Both the position numbers and the translations under genes were made by a program. Below the pieces are notes generated by a model. It was given only the letters and a program-made list of their open reading frames with translations. It was not told the origin of the DNA and made no database searches. This document shows, in pieces, positions 33,324 to 42,245 of a DNA stretch of 64,000 bases; positions within the stretch are counted from its first letter, which is position 1; the number at the start of each line of letters is the position of its first letter. Source of the stretch: Pseudonocardia acidicola (lineage in GTDB: Bacteria > Actinomycetota > Actinomycetes > Mycobacteriales > Pseudonocardiaceae); NCBI RefSeq assembly GCF_012911935.1, contig NZ_JAAXLA010000002.1:1-64000 (forward strand), in the 5' to 3' direction.

Positions 33324-35987
33324 GTGCAGAGTGCTGTCGGCCCATCTCCCGACCCCGGTCTGCGGCGCAGCGGTCTGCGTGACCGGCTCATCGCGTCCGA
33401 TCCCGGCGGCAACCGGTTCCGGATGGCGCTGGGCGCCCTGCTCAGCGTGGGCAGCGCGCTCGCCCTGGAGTTCGCTTTCGTCCGGCTGTTCGCCCCCAGC
33501 CAGTCGGCCTTGGTCCCGATGCTCATCGGCGCCGTCGTCGCGATGATGGGCTCGAACGGCTTGACCGCACCGACCGTCGGCGAGCGGCTGCGGACCGGGG
33601 TGTTCCTCCCGGTCGCGTTCGGCCTCGGGATGTTCCTCGCCGTCCTGGTCGGCGGCCACCAGCACCTGGAGCTCGGGCTGTTCGTGGGGGTGATATTCGT
33701 CGCGGCCTACGTGCGGCGGTTCGGCCCGGCGTTCTTCCACTACGGCTTCCTGGGCTGGATGGGCTACTTCTTCGGCCTGTTCCTGCACCCGACGTTCGCC
33801 ACGTTCCCCTTCATGCTCCTCGCCGCGGTCGTCGCGACGGCGTGGACCCTGTTGCTCTCGGTGACCGTGCTGCGCCGACGACCGGCGCGCGTGATGCGCC
33901 ACGCGCTACGGGCGTTCGCCGGACGCACCGACGCCGTGGGCCGGGCCGCCGCCGACCTGCTCGCCACCGCGCCCGACGACGTGGAGGCCCTCCCCCGCCG
34001 ACGCGCCCGGCTGCGGTCGCTGCAGCTGCGGCTCGCCGAGACCGCACTGATCGTCGAAGGCTGGCTGGGCGACCCGGCGGCGCTGCCCCGTGGGCGGTCC
34101 GCAGCGGCGTCGCGGCGCCGGCTCATCGATTCCCAGGCCGCCGTCGACGCCTTCGCCGTCGCCGCCGACGCCCTGGTCGGCGCGGACGCCGCGCTCGTCG
34201 AGGCCGCCCGCCGGGTCGCCGCACGACTGGGCCGTGGCGACCACGACGGCGCCGCAGCCCAGGCACGCGCCCTCCTCGACCTGGCCCGCCGAGCCGCCGC
34301 CACCGACACGCCCGGCTGGTGGCCGGCCCAGCGGCTGGCAACGATGGCGATCGACATCGTCGAGCTCGCGCGGCCGTGGTGCGACCAGCCCGCCGCCGGC
34401 ACCGCGGGCGCCGGCGGCGCGGAACCCGAGCCGTTCACCCCGGCCGTCACCCTCGTGATGGGTGGCATGCTCCCCGGCTCGGTGGCCACCGCGGCGGACG
34501 TCTCGGCGCGCTCCCACCGGCTGAACCCGCTGCGCGGCCTGGACCTCACCACCCGGCAGGCCGTGCAGATGGCGGTGGCGGGCGGGCTGGCGATCCTGCT
34601 CGGCGAGATGGTGTCCCCGACCCGCTACTACTGGGCGGTGCTGGCCGCGTTCCTCGCCTTCACCGGCACCAGCACCCGCTCGGAGACCGTCGCCAAGGCG
34701 TTCAACCGGGTGCTGGGCACCCTGATCGGGCTGGCCGCGGCGATACTGCTGGCCGACCTGACCGCCGGCAACACCCCTGCCATCCTCGCCGTGATCCTGG
34801 TCAGCGTCTTCGCCGCGTTCTACCTGTTCACCGTGAACTACGCGCTCATGGTCTTCTTCGTCACGATCATGGTTGCGGAGATGTACGACGTGCTGCACCA
34901 GTTCAGCGACCAGCTTCTGCTGTTGCGGCTCACCGAGACCGCGGTCGGCGCCGCGGTCGGCATCGTCGTGGCGCTGATCCTGGTGCCCACGAGCACCCGG
35001 GACACCGCGCGGGCCGCCCGCACCGCCGTGCTCGGCGCACTGGCGGAGCTGCTGGGCGCCACCGCGCGCCGGATCCGTCCCGAAACCCGCCGGGGACCCG
35101 AGCCCGACGCCACCCCGTCCGATCTCGGGGAGCTAGCCCGCACCCTCGACGACCGGTTACGCCAGCTCGCGCTCGTGGCCAGGCCGCTGACCTGGCCGGT
35201 GGTCCTGGGCAACGATCCGGGCCGGATACGCGACCGGCTCCGGCTCTACGAGGACTGCGGCATCTCCGCGCGTTCCCTGACGATGTGGCTACGCCGCCAT
35301 TCCGAGCCCGCGCCGCCCGAGCTGGCCGACGCCGCCCAGGCGCTGGGTGACGCGGCGGGCCGGCTCGCCGAGGTCGGGACGTACCGGCCCGACCGGGAGG
35401 TGCACGAGCATCTGGCCCGCGCCGACAGCATGTTGCTGCAGGCCACCCGGCCCGGTGCCGCCGCCGCCGTCCATCCCGCCACCCGGCCGCTGGTGCGCCT
35501 GCACGAACTGCTGCACGAGGTCTCTGCCGCCGTCCCGGCGGACGCGCTCCCGGTCGCGCCCCGGGCCGTCGCGCCCCGACCGGCCGACGCCCGGCTCGGC
35601 GGGACCGTCCGGACCGCGGACGGCGAGCCGGTGACGGCCGGCTCCGTGACCGTCATCGACGGCAGCGGCCAGCAGGCCGCTCACGCCGAGCTGGCACCCG
35701 ACGGCACCTTCCGGGTGCCCGGAAGGCTGGCCGGGCCGCACGTCCTGGTGGCCAGCGCGCCCGGATACACGTCGGCCGCCGTCCGGCTGCAGCTGGGCGG
35801 GAACACGCCGCGCCGGGTCGACCTGGTGGTCCATCCCGCGCCCCGGCTTGCCGCTCCGCGCCGGCCGATGCGCTCCGGTCAGTGCAGCAGCCCGGCCGCG
35901 CACGGGCCGGGCGAACGGGGGTCGAGCGCTGATCAGGCCCCCTCCCCGGCGGCGCACCCGCAGACTAGCGTCGCCATCGACCCCTAG
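33324..35987 (+). CDS. FUSC-family transporter fused to a carboxypeptidase-regulatory-like domain
   Basis: 887-residue membrane protein. Two hydrophobic blocks (about residues 40-180 and 415-560), each with several membrane helices, are separated by a soluble helical region. The second block includes YYWAVLAAFLAFTGTSTRSE, the FUSC signature. Aromatic-acid exporters (AaeB type) belong to this fold. At the C-terminus (about 735-830) GGTVRTADGEPVTAGSVTV and TFRVPGRLAGPHVLVASAPGY form a CarboxypepD_reg beta-sandwich, which may sit outside the bilayer. I chose the GTG at 33324 because GGGGGGACACC precedes it and the promoter signals lie upstream. Exporting toxic acids would suit the catabolic neighbourhood. 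Confidence 0.88.
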   Translation: MQSAVGPSPDPGLRRSGLRDRLIASDPGGNRFRMALGALLSVGSALALEFAFVRLFAPSQSALVPMLIGAVVAMMGSNGLTAPTVGERLRTGVFLPVAFGLGMFLAVLVGGHQHLELGLFVGVIFVAAYVRRFGPAFFHYGFLGWMGYFFGLFLHPTFATFPFMLLAAVVATAWTLLLSVTVLRRRPARVMRHALRAFAGRTDAVGRAAADLLATAPDDVEALPRRRARLRSLQLRLAETALIVEGWLGDPAALPRGRSAAASRRRLIDSQAAVDAFAVAADALVGADAALVEAARRVAARLGRGDHDGAAAQARALLDLARRAAATDTPGWWPAQRLATMAIDIVELARPWCDQPAAGTAGAGGAEPEPFTPAVTLVMGGMLPGSVATAADVSARSHRLNPLRGLDLTTRQAVQMAVAGGLAILLGEMVSPTRYYWAVLAAFLAFTGTSTRSETVAKAFNRVLGTLIGLAAAILLADLTAGNTPAILAVILVSVFAAFYLFTVNYALMVFFVTIMVAEMYDVLHQFSDQLLLLRLTETAVGAAVGIVVALILVPTSTRDTARAARTAVLGALAELLGATARRIRPETRRGPEPDATPSDLGELARTLDDRLRQLALVARPLTWPVVLGNDPGRIRDRLRLYEDCGISARSLTMWLRRHSEPAPPELADAAQALGDAAGRLAEVGTYRPDREVHEHLARADSMLLQATRPGAAAAVHPATRPLVRLHELLHEVSAAVPADALPVAPRAVAPRPADARLGGTVRTADGEPVTAGSVTVIDGSGQQAAHAELAPDGTFRVPGRLAGPHVLVASAPGYTSAAVRLQLGGNTPRRVDLVVHPAPRLAAPRRPMRSGQCSSPAAHGPGERGSSADQAPSPAAHPQTSVAIDP

Positions 35988-36011
35988 GCCCGACGAGAGT
36001 GAGACGACGAC

Positions 36012-37169
36012 GTGGATCCCGCTGACCTGGCCGACGTGCTGTCCTCGGTGCGCGAGTTCATCCGCTCCGAGGTCGTGCCGCTCGAGGAGCAGATCGACGC
36101 CCAGAACGAGATCCCCGCATCGCTGGTCGAGCAGTGCAAGGCGATGGGCCTGTACGGCTTCACCATCCCCGAGGAGTACGGCGGGCTGGGCCTGAGCACC
36201 ACCGAGGAGGTCCAGCTCGTCTTCGAGCTCGGCTGGACCACCCCGGCACTGCGGTCGCTGTTCGGCACCAACAACGGCATCGCCGGGCACGTGCTGCTCG
36301 AGGGCGCCACCGACGAGCAGAAGAAGGCCTGGCTGCCCCGGCTGGCCTCCGGCGAGGTCACCGCGTCGTTCGGGCTCACCGAGGCCGACGCCGGCTCCGA
36401 CCCGTCCACGCTGACCACCACGGCCCGCCGCGACGGCTCGGACTGGGTGATCAACGGCGCCAAGCGCTACATCACGAACGCCCCGGTCGCCGACGTGATC
36501 ATGGTGTTCGCCCGGACCAACCCCGACGCCCCGGGCAACCGGGGTATCTCCACCTTCCTGGTCCCCACCGACACCCCCGGGCTCTCGGTCGGGCCCAAGG
36601 ACCACAAGATGGGCCAGTTCGGCGCCTGGACCGCCGACGTCTACCTCGACGACGTCCGCGTCCCCACGGATGCCGTGATCGGCGGCGAGGCGGGCATCGA
36701 CAACGGCTTCCTCACCGCCGCCAAGTGTCTGGCCCACGGCCGGGTGCACATCGCCGCGCTGTGCGTCGGCATGGCGAACCGGCTGGTCTCCGAATCGGTG
36801 AGCTTCGCCCAGACCCGGCAGGCCGGCGGCACGCCGATCGCGACGTTCCAGCTGGTCCAGGGCCTGATCGCGGACTCGGTGACCGACTACTACGCCGGGC
36901 GCGCGCTGGTGCTGGAGACCGCACGGGCCTTCGACGCGGGCACCGACAAGGTGGCCGGCCCCTCGGCGGCCAAGTACTTCTGCTCGGAGATGGTCGGCCG
37001 GGTCGCCGACCGCGCGGTCCAGGTCCACGGCGGCGCGGGCTACATGCGCGGGGTGGCCGTGGAGCGGTTCTACCGCGACGCCCGGTTGTTCCGGATCTAC
37101 GAGGGCACCAGCCAGATCCAGCAGGTGATCATCGCGCGGCATGCGCTGGGCAAGGCCGCGCGCGGCTGA
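36012..37169 (+). CDS. Acyl-CoA dehydrogenase, canonical catalytic Glu
   Basis: 385-residue FAD-dependent acyl-CoA dehydrogenase. All landmarks are present: YGFTIPEEYGGLGL, FGLTEADAGSDPSTLTTTA, DDVRVPTDAVIGG, QVHGGAGYMRG and catalytic Glu364 in RIYEGTSQIQ. It should be active on a short or branched acyl-CoA. It begins 24 nt after the FUSC stop and may be co-transcribed. Of the dehydrogenases in this window it is the one with a fully standard active site. Confidence 0.93.
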   Translation: MDPADLADVLSSVREFIRSEVVPLEEQIDAQNEIPASLVEQCKAMGLYGFTIPEEYGGLGLSTTEEVQLVFELGWTTPALRSLFGTNNGIAGHVLLEGATDEQKKAWLPRLASGEVTASFGLTEADAGSDPSTLTTTARRDGSDWVINGAKRYITNAPVADVIMVFARTNPDAPGNRGISTFLVPTDTPGLSVGPKDHKMGQFGAWTADVYLDDVRVPTDAVIGGEAGIDNGFLTAAKCLAHGRVHIAALCVGMANRLVSESVSFAQTRQAGGTPIATFQLVQGLIADSVTDYYAGRALVLETARAFDAGTDKVAGPSAAKYFCSEMVGRVADRAVQVHGGAGYMRGVAVERFYRDARLFRIYEGTSQIQQVIIARHALGKAARG

Positions 37170-37203
37170 CGTCGGCCGCACCCGAGCCGGGCAGGATGGG
37201 GCG

Positions 37204-37725
37204 GTGACCGCGACGAGCACCGACCTCCGGATACGGACCGCCACCACCACCGACTGGCCGGCGATCTGGCCGATCTGGCACCGCGTGGTCAGCGCCGGCG
37301 AGACCTACACCTGGCACCCCGCGACAACGGAGCCTGCCGCGCGCGCCGCGTGGATGGCGCCGCCGCCGGCCGCGGTGTTCGTCGCCGAGCGCCTCGTCCC
37401 CGCCGCCGGGGCGCGCATCGTGGCCACGGCGCAGCTCAAGCCCGTGCAGCCCGGCCTCGGCGACCACGTCGCCAACGCCGGGTTCATGGTCGACCCGGAC
37501 CAGGCCGGCGGCGGGATCGGGCGGCGGCTGGCCGGGCACGTGCTCGACGAGGCGCGCCGGCGCGGCTACACGGCGATGCAGTTCAACGCCGTGGTCGAAG
37601 CGAACATCCGCGCCGTCGGGCTGTGGCGCTCGCTGGGCTTCGAGGTGATCGGCACGGTGCCGCGGGCGTTCCGGCATCCGAGCGCCGGGCTGGTGGGGCT
37701 GCACATCATGCACCGGGAGCTGTAG
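37204..37725 (+). CDS. GNAT-family N-acetyltransferase
   Basis: 173-residue acetyl-CoA-dependent acyltransferase. It has the beta4-alpha3 acetyl-CoA loop in FMVDPDQAGGGIGRRLAGHVLDEAR (Q/R-x-x-G-x-G/A type) and the C-terminal EANIRAVGLWRSLGFEVIGTVP typical of the fold. GTG start at 37204. The acceptor (amino acid, antibiotic or protein) is unknown. It ends in the strong hairpin at 37741. Confidence 0.9.
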   Translation: MTATSTDLRIRTATTTDWPAIWPIWHRVVSAGETYTWHPATTEPAARAAWMAPPPAAVFVAERLVPAAGARIVATAQLKPVQPGLGDHVANAGFMVDPDQAGGGIGRRLAGHVLDEARRRGYTAMQFNAVVEANIRAVGLWRSLGFEVIGTVPRAFRHPSAGLVGLHIMHREL

Positions 37726-37740
37726 ACACGGCCCGCACAC

Positions 37741-37783
37741 CCACGACGCCGGGTCCGCGCGGTGCGCGGACCCGGCGTCGTGG
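37741..37783. terminator. Strong bidirectional hairpin (20-bp perfect arms)
   Basis: Arms 37741-37760 and 37764-37783 are exactly complementary with a 3-nt loop, between the convergent GNAT gene and ctaF. This separates the accessory catabolic region from the respiratory/core block. Confidence 0.85.
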
Positions 37784-37790
37784 TTCGTGC

Positions 37791-38189
37791 TCAGTGGTCG
37801 GCGGGCCGGATGTGGTACTCGAAGACCAGGCCACCGACGGTGATCAGCAGGATCACCCCGGCGATGACGATCAGCCAGATGTACCAGAACGCCAGGCCGA
37901 GCCCGACGAGCGCGGCGGACGCGGCCACCGCGATCGGCCAGTAGCTTCCCGGCGAGAAGAAGCCGATCTCGCCCGCACCGTCGGACACCTCGGCGTCCGG
38001 GTTGTCCTCGGGGCGGGACTCCAGCCGCCGGGACACGAACCGGAAGTAGGTGCCGACGATCAGCGACAGACCACCGGTGAGGAACAGCGCGGCCATGCCG
38101 ACCGGCTCCTTGGCCAGGACGCTGTAGACGATCGCGGCGAGGAAGAAGAACGCGGTGCAGATCTCGAAGATCCGGGATTCGACCTTCAT
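37791..38189 (-). CDS. ctaF: Cytochrome c oxidase polypeptide IV
   Basis: 132-residue membrane protein of the actinobacterial aa3 oxidase. It has four hydrophobic stretches: FEICTAFFFLAAIVYSVLA, GMAALFLTGGLSLIVGTYF, WPIAVAASAALVGLGLAFWYIW and IVIAGVILLITVGGLVFE. The final one is followed by YHIRPADH, close to other actinobacterial subunit IV sequences. It follows ctaC by 24 nt in the same direction, as in Mycobacterium (Rv2199c). It stabilises the bcc-aa3 supercomplex rather than catalysing. Confidence 0.93.
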   Translation of the reverse strand: MKVESRIFEICTAFFFLAAIVYSVLAKEPVGMAALFLTGGLSLIVGTYFRFVSRRLESRPEDNPDAEVSDGAGEIGFFSPGSYWPIAVAASAALVGLGLAFWYIWLIVIAGVILLITVGGLVFEYHIRPADH

Positions 38190-38213
38190 CGGGGAATGCT
38201 CCTCTGCGCCCGG

Positions 38214-39173
38214 TCAGCCGCTGGTCGGCAGCGTGGCCGCCCGCTGGGTACGGTTGGTGGCGAACGGGTAGGTGGTGATCGCCTCCGGCGCGCACCACTG
38301 ACCACAGTTCAGCGCGGCCAGGGCCTCGCCCGCGGTGTAGGGCGCACCGGTCTGCGGGTTGTTCTGGCTGCGCAGCGCGATGTAGCGGTCGTAGAGGGCC
38401 GGCTGCAGCGCGCGCACCTCGAAGTTCATCGCCGCGTGGTAGGCGCCGCACAGCTCGGCGCAGCGGCCGACGAAGGCACCCTCACGGTCGATCTTGGCGA
38501 TCTGGAACACGTTGTCCGTGTCGTTCTTCTCCGGCATCGGGAAGACGTCACGCTTGAACAGGAACTCCGGCACCCAGAAGCTGTGGATGACGTCCCTGGA
38601 CGTGAGCGTGAACTGGATCCGCCGATCCGTCGGCAGCACCAGGATCGGGATCGTCGCGCTGGTGCCCAGGGTCTCGACCGGCCGCCCGTTCGGGGTGCGG
38701 GTGCCGGTGTAGTCGAACTGCCAGTTCCACTGGAACGCGGTGACCGCGACCCGCACGTCGGGGTTCGGGGTCTTCGACGTCACGTAGTTCTGCACGTTCA
38801 CCGTGAAGCCGAACAGCACGGCCACGATGATCGTCGGAACGACCGTGAAGACGATCTCGACCGGCAGGTTGTACTGGGTCTGGCGGGGCGGCGTGTCGTC
38901 GTCGCCCTTGCGCTTGCGGTGGAAGATCACCGCCCAGAACATCGCGCCCCAGGTGATGACACCCACGATGAGTGCCGCAATCGCCGACCAGGTCCACAGA
39001 TGCCGCATCTGCTCGGCCTCGGGCGTGACGCCCTCCGGCCAGCCGAAGCGGATGGCCTCCTGCACCGAGCAACCGGTGGTCAGCGGGATGACCAGTGCGG
39101 ACAACCCGACCAGCTTGACCGCCCGCCTGACACCGGTGCGGCCGCGGTCTCCCCCGCGCTGTGCTCGGCCCAC
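38214..39173 (-). CDS. ctaC: Cytochrome c oxidase subunit II
   Basis: 319-residue oxidase subunit that carries the CuA site and passes electrons to subunit I. A lipoprotein-like signal ends LTTGC; two membrane helices follow (about 60-85 and 103-125). The soluble cupredoxin domain includes AFQWNWQFDY, DVIHSFWVPEFLFKRDVFP and the CuA motif GRCAELCGAYHAAM with its two Cys, His and Met. I chose the GTG at 39173 because GGGAGG lies 9 nt upstream; an ATG at 39197 would add 8 residues. It forms an operon with ctaF. The rest of the oxidase is not in this window. Confidence 0.95.
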   Translation of the reverse strand: MGRAQRGGDRGRTGVRRAVKLVGLSALVIPLTTGCSVQEAIRFGWPEGVTPEAEQMRHLWTWSAIAALIVGVITWGAMFWAVIFHRKRKGDDDTPPRQTQYNLPVEIVFTVVPTIIVAVLFGFTVNVQNYVTSKTPNPDVRVAVTAFQWNWQFDYTGTRTPNGRPVETLGTSATIPILVLPTDRRIQFTLTSRDVIHSFWVPEFLFKRDVFPMPEKNDTDNVFQIAKIDREGAFVGRCAELCGAYHAAMNFEVRALQPALYDRYIALRSQNNPQTGAPYTAGEALAALNCGQWCAPEAITTYPFATNRTQRAATLPTSG

Positions 39174-39369
39174 TGCTCGCCGCCTCCCTGCCCTCATGCC
39201 CGTGTTGGTGCACCTGACACGGCCCGTTCAAACATGCTCTGACCAGGCCACGGTCGCCGAACGCGCATTCACGTTCTTCGACCCGGCGTAGAGCCTAGCC
39301 GAGCTGATCGCCCAATCGCCCGTCGGGTGTGGCACGTCCGGGTGGGGGGCCTCGGCATACTGGCTCGCT

Positions 39370-41319
39370 GTGTGCGGACTGCTGGGACTGCTGACCGCCG
39401 GGGCCGACGCGGCCTACCGGATCGAGCCGACGGCGCGTGCCCTGCGCTGCCAACGCCACCGCGGGCCCGACGAGAGCGGCACCTGGAACGACGCCGACGT
39501 GGTGTTCGGTTTCAACCGGTTGTCGATCATCGACGTGGAGCACTCCCACCAGCCGCTGCAGTACGCGGACGGGCGCTACACCATCGCCTTCAACGGCGAG
39601 ATCTACAACTACCTGGAACTGCGCGCGGAGCTCACCGCCCGCCACGGGGCGACGTTCGCCACGGACGGCGACACCGAGGCGATCGTGGCGGCCTACCACT
39701 ACTGGGGCCCCCAGGCCGTGCGCCGGCTGCGCGGGATGTTCGCCTTCCTCATCTGGGACCGCCAGGAGCGGGTGCTGTTCGGAGCCCGCGACCCGTTCGG
39801 CATCAAGCCGCTGTTCATGGCCACCGGCCCCGCGGGCGTCGCGTTCGCCAGTGAGAAGAAGAGCCTGCTGTCGATGGCCGGCGCGCTGGGCATGTCCGGC
39901 GGCGTCGGCGGCGACCTCGACGCCGCGGCGCTGCAGCACTACCTGCTGCTGCAGTACGTCCCCGAGCCGGCGACGCTGCACCGCGCGGTCCGCCGGGTCG
40001 AGTCCGGCACGTACTTCACCGTGCGCCCGGGCGGCGAGGTGGAGCACGAGCGCTACTTCTTCCCCACCTTCGACGTCCGCGGCTCGGGCACACCCGCGGG
40101 CCCGCACGGGGAGGCCGCGCTGCACGGACGGATCGCCGACGTGCTGCGCGACTCGGTCGCCAAGCACATGCGCGCGGACGTGACGGTCGGCGCCTTCCTC
40201 TCCGGGGGCATCGACTCCACCGCGATCGCCGCACTGGCCAAGGAACACAACCCGGACCTGATCACCTTCACCACCGGGTTCGAACGCGAGGGCTACTCCG
40301 AGGTCGACGTGGCCGCCGAGTCGGCCGCCGCGATCGGGGTGCGCCACGTCGTCCGCACCGTCAAGCCCGACGAGATGATGGAGGCACTGCCGCTCATCGT
40401 CTGGTACCTCGACGACCCGGTGGCCGACCCGGCGCTCGTCCCGCTGTGGTTCATCGCCCGGGAGGCCCGCCAGCACGTCAAGGTCGTGCTGTCCGGGGAG
40501 GGCGCCGACGAGCTGTTCGGCGGCTACACCATCTACCGCGAGCCGCTGTCGCTCGCGCCGTTCGAGAAGGTGCCGGGCGCGCTGCGGCCGCTGCTCGGCA
40601 AGGCCTCGCGACGGCTTCCCGAGGGCATGCGCGGCAAGGACCTGCTGCGCCGGGGCGCGCTGCCGCTGGAGGAGCGCTACTACGGCAACGCCCGGATCTT
40701 CCGCGACGGCGAGCTGGCGGGGCTGTTGCGGCAGTACGACCCGCGGCGCTCCTACACCGACATCACCGCGCCGCACTACGCCGACTCCGTCGACTGGGAC
40801 CCGGTGGCCCGGATGCAGCACGTCGACCTGTTCACCTGGCTGCGCGGCGACATCCTGGTGAAGGCCGACAAGATGACGATGGCCAACTCGCTCGAGCTGC
40901 GGGTGCCCTTCCTCGATCCCGCGGTGTTCGAGGTCGCGTCCGGACTGCCGCTGGAGCAGAAGATCTCGGGCCGCTCCGACGGCTCCGGGACCACCAAGTA
41001 CGCGCTGCGCCGGGCGCTCGAGGGGATCGTGCCCTCGCACGTGCTGCACCGCCGCAAGCTCGGCTTCCCGGTGCCGATCCGGCTCTGGCTGCGCGACGAG
41101 ATGTACGCCTGGGCCCGCGGCATCATCCGCGACTCGCAGGCCGACCATCTCGTCGACCTCGCCGCGGTGCAGCGGATGCTCGACGCGCACCGCACCGGCC
41201 CGATCGACCACAGCCGCCGGATCTGGACGCTGCTGGTGTTCCTGATCTGGCACGGCATCTTCGTCGAGCGGCGGATCCGGCCGGAGGTCCCGGAGCCGGC
41301 GTACCCCGTCCGGCTCTGA
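39370..41319 (+). CDS. asnB: Glutamine-hydrolysing asparagine synthetase
   Basis: 649-residue AsnB-type amidotransferase. Cys2 exposed in MCGLLG decides the GTG start. The N-terminal glutaminase continues with RGPDESGTW, FNGEIYNYLELR and ARDPFGIKPLF. The synthetase domain has the PP-loop FLSGGIDSTAIAAL and LSGEGADELFGGY, and ends RRIWTLLVFLIWHGIF. Divergent from ctaC as in Mycobacterium (Rv2201), where it affects asparagine or peptidoglycan amidation. A CATACT box at 39356-39361 suggests a nearly leaderless transcript. Confidence 0.96.
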   Translation: MCGLLGLLTAGADAAYRIEPTARALRCQRHRGPDESGTWNDADVVFGFNRLSIIDVEHSHQPLQYADGRYTIAFNGEIYNYLELRAELTARHGATFATDGDTEAIVAAYHYWGPQAVRRLRGMFAFLIWDRQERVLFGARDPFGIKPLFMATGPAGVAFASEKKSLLSMAGALGMSGGVGGDLDAAALQHYLLLQYVPEPATLHRAVRRVESGTYFTVRPGGEVEHERYFFPTFDVRGSGTPAGPHGEAALHGRIADVLRDSVAKHMRADVTVGAFLSGGIDSTAIAALAKEHNPDLITFTTGFEREGYSEVDVAAESAAAIGVRHVVRTVKPDEMMEALPLIVWYLDDPVADPALVPLWFIAREARQHVKVVLSGEGADELFGGYTIYREPLSLAPFEKVPGALRPLLGKASRRLPEGMRGKDLLRRGALPLEERYYGNARIFRDGELAGLLRQYDPRRSYTDITAPHYADSVDWDPVARMQHVDLFTWLRGDILVKADKMTMANSLELRVPFLDPAVFEVASGLPLEQKISGRSDGSGTTKYALRRALEGIVPSHVLHRRKLGFPVPIRLWLRDEMYAWARGIIRDSQADHLVDLAAVQRMLDAHRTGPIDHSRRIWTLLVFLIWHGIFVERRIRPEVPEPAYPVRL

Positions 41320-41320
41320 G

Positions 41321-41614
41321 CTGCGCCGACAGCTGAACCTGGACCCGGAGCACTACGACGCGCAGCGCATTCGCGCGCGACGCGACCTGCCGGGCCCGCG
41401 GGATGCGCCGGGCCGGCACCGCGGTCGCCGGCTCGGCATGCTCGTGGAGCTCGCGAACCTGGCGCTGGTGCGCGACCGGCACCCTGCGCTGCGCCCGATC
41501 GACGCCGACTCCAACCCGTACAACGCCGACTCCACCCCGTACATGGTCTCGATCGACGAGGCCATGGGGTTCCTCCCGCTGGACCGGCCCGGGGAATGGG
41601 AGCTTGACGTGTGA
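41321..41614 (+). pseudogene. C-terminal relic of a GNAT acetyltransferase
   Basis: Starting right after the asnB stop, the frame reads LRRQLNLDPEHYDAQRIRAR, then GRRLGMLVELANLALVRDRH, then SIDEAMGFLPLDRPGEWELDV and TGA at 41612. This is the C-terminal half of an actinobacterial GNAT enzyme (acetyl-CoA loop, asparagine helix and the EAMGF strand). No start codon or N-terminal half exists. It is a remnant truncated at the asnB boundary. Confidence 0.65.
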
Positions 41615-41636
41615 CGACTTTTCTTGCGACGGCCGC

Positions 41637-41665
41637 TTGACTCAATTTGCAGTCGCAGGTACAAC
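41637..41665 (+). promoter_or_regulatory. Promoter of hsp20-merR operon (TTGACT, 17 nt, TACAAC)
   Basis: A good -35 (TTGACT, 41637-41642), exactly 17-nt spacing and a -10-like TACAAC (41660-41665) lie 55 nt before the Hsp20 start. CTTGACTCAA overlapping the -35 resembles half of an HspR (HAIR) site, CTTGAGT-N7-ACTCAAG, so heat-shock repression is possible. Confidence 0.65.
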
Positions 41666-41719
41666 TTTCATCGTCAGAGCACTGCCAGGTTGGCAGCACC
41701 CGAGAAAGGAGACATCGCG

Positions 41720-42160
41720 ATGCTGCTCAACTACGAGCCCCTCGCCACCGACGCGTTCCGTCTGTTCGACCGGTTGGCCGACTCCGCCGCCCGGCCCTCG
41801 CGGACCGGCATGCCGATGGACGTCTGCCGGCTCGACGACCACTTCGTCGCCTCCTTCGACCTGCCGGGAGTCGACCCGGGCTCGATCGACGTCACCGTCG
41901 AGGGCAACACGTTGACCGTCCGCGCCGAGCGCAGCGCCCCGCACGACGCAGCCGCCTGGCTGGTCAGCGAGCGCCCGCGCGGCACGTTCAGCCGGCAGTT
42001 GATGCTGGGCCGCAGCCTGGACACCGACCAGTTGGCTGCGACCTACCGCGACGGCGTCCTGACCGTCACGATCCCGGTCGCCGAGCGGGCCAAGCCCCGG
42101 CGCATCGCGATCGCCCACGACGCGGAGCCGCAGGCGCTGACGGCGAACGCGGGCGGCTGA
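41720..42160 (+). CDS. Hsp20/alpha-crystallin small heat-shock protein
   Basis: 146-residue holdase chaperone. The alpha-crystallin domain (about 38-135) includes DHFVASFDLPGVDPGSIDV, ERPRGTFSRQLMLGRSLD and the DGVLTVTIPVAERAKPRRIAI end, matching class A/HSP18-like proteins. AAAGGAG precedes the ATG at 41720. It is co-directional with the MerR gene. The pair interrupts the asnB to adenosine-kinase order known in mycobacteria, so it was probably inserted. Confidence 0.93.
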   Translation: MLLNYEPLATDAFRLFDRLADSAARPSRTGMPMDVCRLDDHFVASFDLPGVDPGSIDVTVEGNTLTVRAERSAPHDAAAWLVSERPRGTFSRQLMLGRSLDTDQLAATYRDGVLTVTIPVAERAKPRRIAIAHDAEPQALTANAGG

Positions 42161-42245
42161 GATCCGCCGTTCGACACAACACGTTTGACGGACCGTTCGG
42201 GAGGCACCTGACCGGTCACGGCACCACATCGCACGCAGGAGACGG

